64,000 bases of DNA from Gabonibacter massiliensis. GTDB lineage: Bacteria > Bacteroidota > Bacteroidia > Bacteroidales > Marinifilaceae. The notes beneath the pieces are model-generated. The model did no database searches. It worked only from the letters and a program-made list of their open reading frames with translations, and was not told where the DNA came from. Location: contig LN913013.1 of the NCBI GenBank assembly GCA_001487125.1, forward strand, positions 1,405,110-1,469,109. The letters are read 5' to 3'. The translations under genes and the position numbers were made by a program. Shown here one piece after another: positions 63,510 through 64,000 of the stretch (the stretch's first letter is position 1; each line of letters starts with the position of its first letter).

Positions 63510-63783
63510 ATGAAAAAATCACTCCTTTTCTTTTGTCTAAGTGTCATTTTTCTTCTTTCCCGTCAAGACAATAAATGGGAAAATGAGATCAGAAACCGTG
63601 TCGATTCCTATATGCGATTATGCGGCAGCAGCTTGTAGTACTGTAAAAAATCGTTTATACTACAACCCAACAGATTCCTCATTCCAAGATTCTACGGCCG
63701 GAGTCGGTAAAGAAAAAAAATATGATGTCACTCAGGTACGTCCTAACGACGGACTCTATTTAAATGAAACAATATCACTCTAA
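63510..63783 (+). pseudogene. Small exported protein gene, apparently frameshifted
   Basis: ATG 63510 opens a clean signal peptide (KKSLLFFCLSVIFLLS) but this frame stops after about 43 codons. A second frame, from about 63541, gives a protein-like body (SIPICDYAAAACSTVKNRLYY, DVTQVRPNDGLYLNETISL) ending at TAA 63783. A +1 shift near 63560 would join them. A GTG start at 63541 is an alternative but would lack a signal peptide. Confidence 0.55.
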
Positions 63784-63803
63784 AACAATCAAAAACTACA
63801 GAT

Positions 63804-64000
63804 ATGAAAAGCATATTATTTTTAATCGCCTTACTAATAGGATTTTCTGGTGAAACGACATCACTAAAAAATAAAGTGGACAAGATCGAGATAACTTCAC
63901 TACCCTTTGAAATAACAAACTTAACAAAATACCCTACCCCTCTTTACGCCGTCAACAGTGAACTTGCTTCAGAAATATCACTTCATGCCTATTCCGATGT
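63804..64000 (+). CDS. Exported protein (partial, runs off the window)
   Basis: ATG 63804 begins a signal peptide (KSILFLIALLIGFSG), then a body (KVDKIEITSLPFEITNLTK) that continues past 64000. It follows the frameshifted gene by 20 nt and is probably in the same transcript. No family is recognised from the 65 residues seen. Confidence 0.6.
   Translation, partial: MKSILFLIALLIGFSGETTSLKNKVDKIEITSLPFEITNLTKYPTPLYAVNSELASEISLHAYSD

Overview
The window looks like a Bacteroidales chromosome, most likely Odoribacteraceae (Butyricimonas/Odoribacter-like). That placement is inference. It rests on repeated Bacteroidetes-type promoters (TTTG, about 19 nt, TAnnTTTG), the scarcity of Shine-Dalgarno sites, type III glutamine synthetase (GlnN), families typical of the phylum (DUF4251, DUF4494, HU-like domain protein, ferredoxin/flavodoxin protein) and an acyl-CoA dehydrogenase/EtfBA operon. 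No rRNA, CRISPR array or intact insertion sequence was seen. One tRNA gene is present.

Layout. Positions 1-4979 hold a GC-richer accessory redox cluster on the minus strand (CMD/cupin protein, flavin reductase-ABM fusion, acetyltransferase, flavodoxin lipoprotein, broken aldo/keto reductase, small protein) facing a divergent AraC regulator. Positions 5084-11023 hold a short orphan ORF, the etfB-etfA-acyl-CoA dehydrogenase operon and lpdA. A 257-bp tandem duplication carrying a structured repeat follows. Positions 11762-18980 hold a C1 peptidase, murF, a GT2 glycosyltransferase, dihydroorotase, a membrane protein and purD. Positions 19100-19910 hold a Fic toxin with a VbhA-like antitoxin encoded convergently. 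Positions 20011-37716 are mostly housekeeping (corrinoid adenosyltransferase, recG, aspA, RRM protein, rnhB, GH3 protein, META-MliC lipoprotein, glnN, pyridoxal kinase, HAD phosphatase). Positions 37722-41461 hold an ABC permease/M1-like/golvesin-like fusion preceded by a gene interrupted by an in-frame TAG. Positions 41700-54943 hold pyrF, prfA, an XRE regulator with two perfect operators in front of two exported-protein genes, an epimerase, OsmC, YraN, a GT5-like protein, glmS, galE, an HU-like protein, pssA and a GT9 enzyme. Positions 54947-63192 hold a very large histidine kinase, rlmH, a CAU tRNA followed by about 2 kb of decayed genes including an integrase relic, ferritin and a DUF4251 protein. 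The window ends in two exported-protein genes, the first apparently frameshifted.

The most notable signals outside ordinary genes are: (1) the convergent Fic toxin/antitoxin pair; (2) a dispersed intergenic structured repeat, four copies here, with conserved complementary arms; (3) phased TGATT-rich arrays that fold into hairpins; (4) the XRE operator pair placed on the -33 box and the start site of a divergent promoter; (5) the TAG-interrupted gene coupled to the permease fusion.
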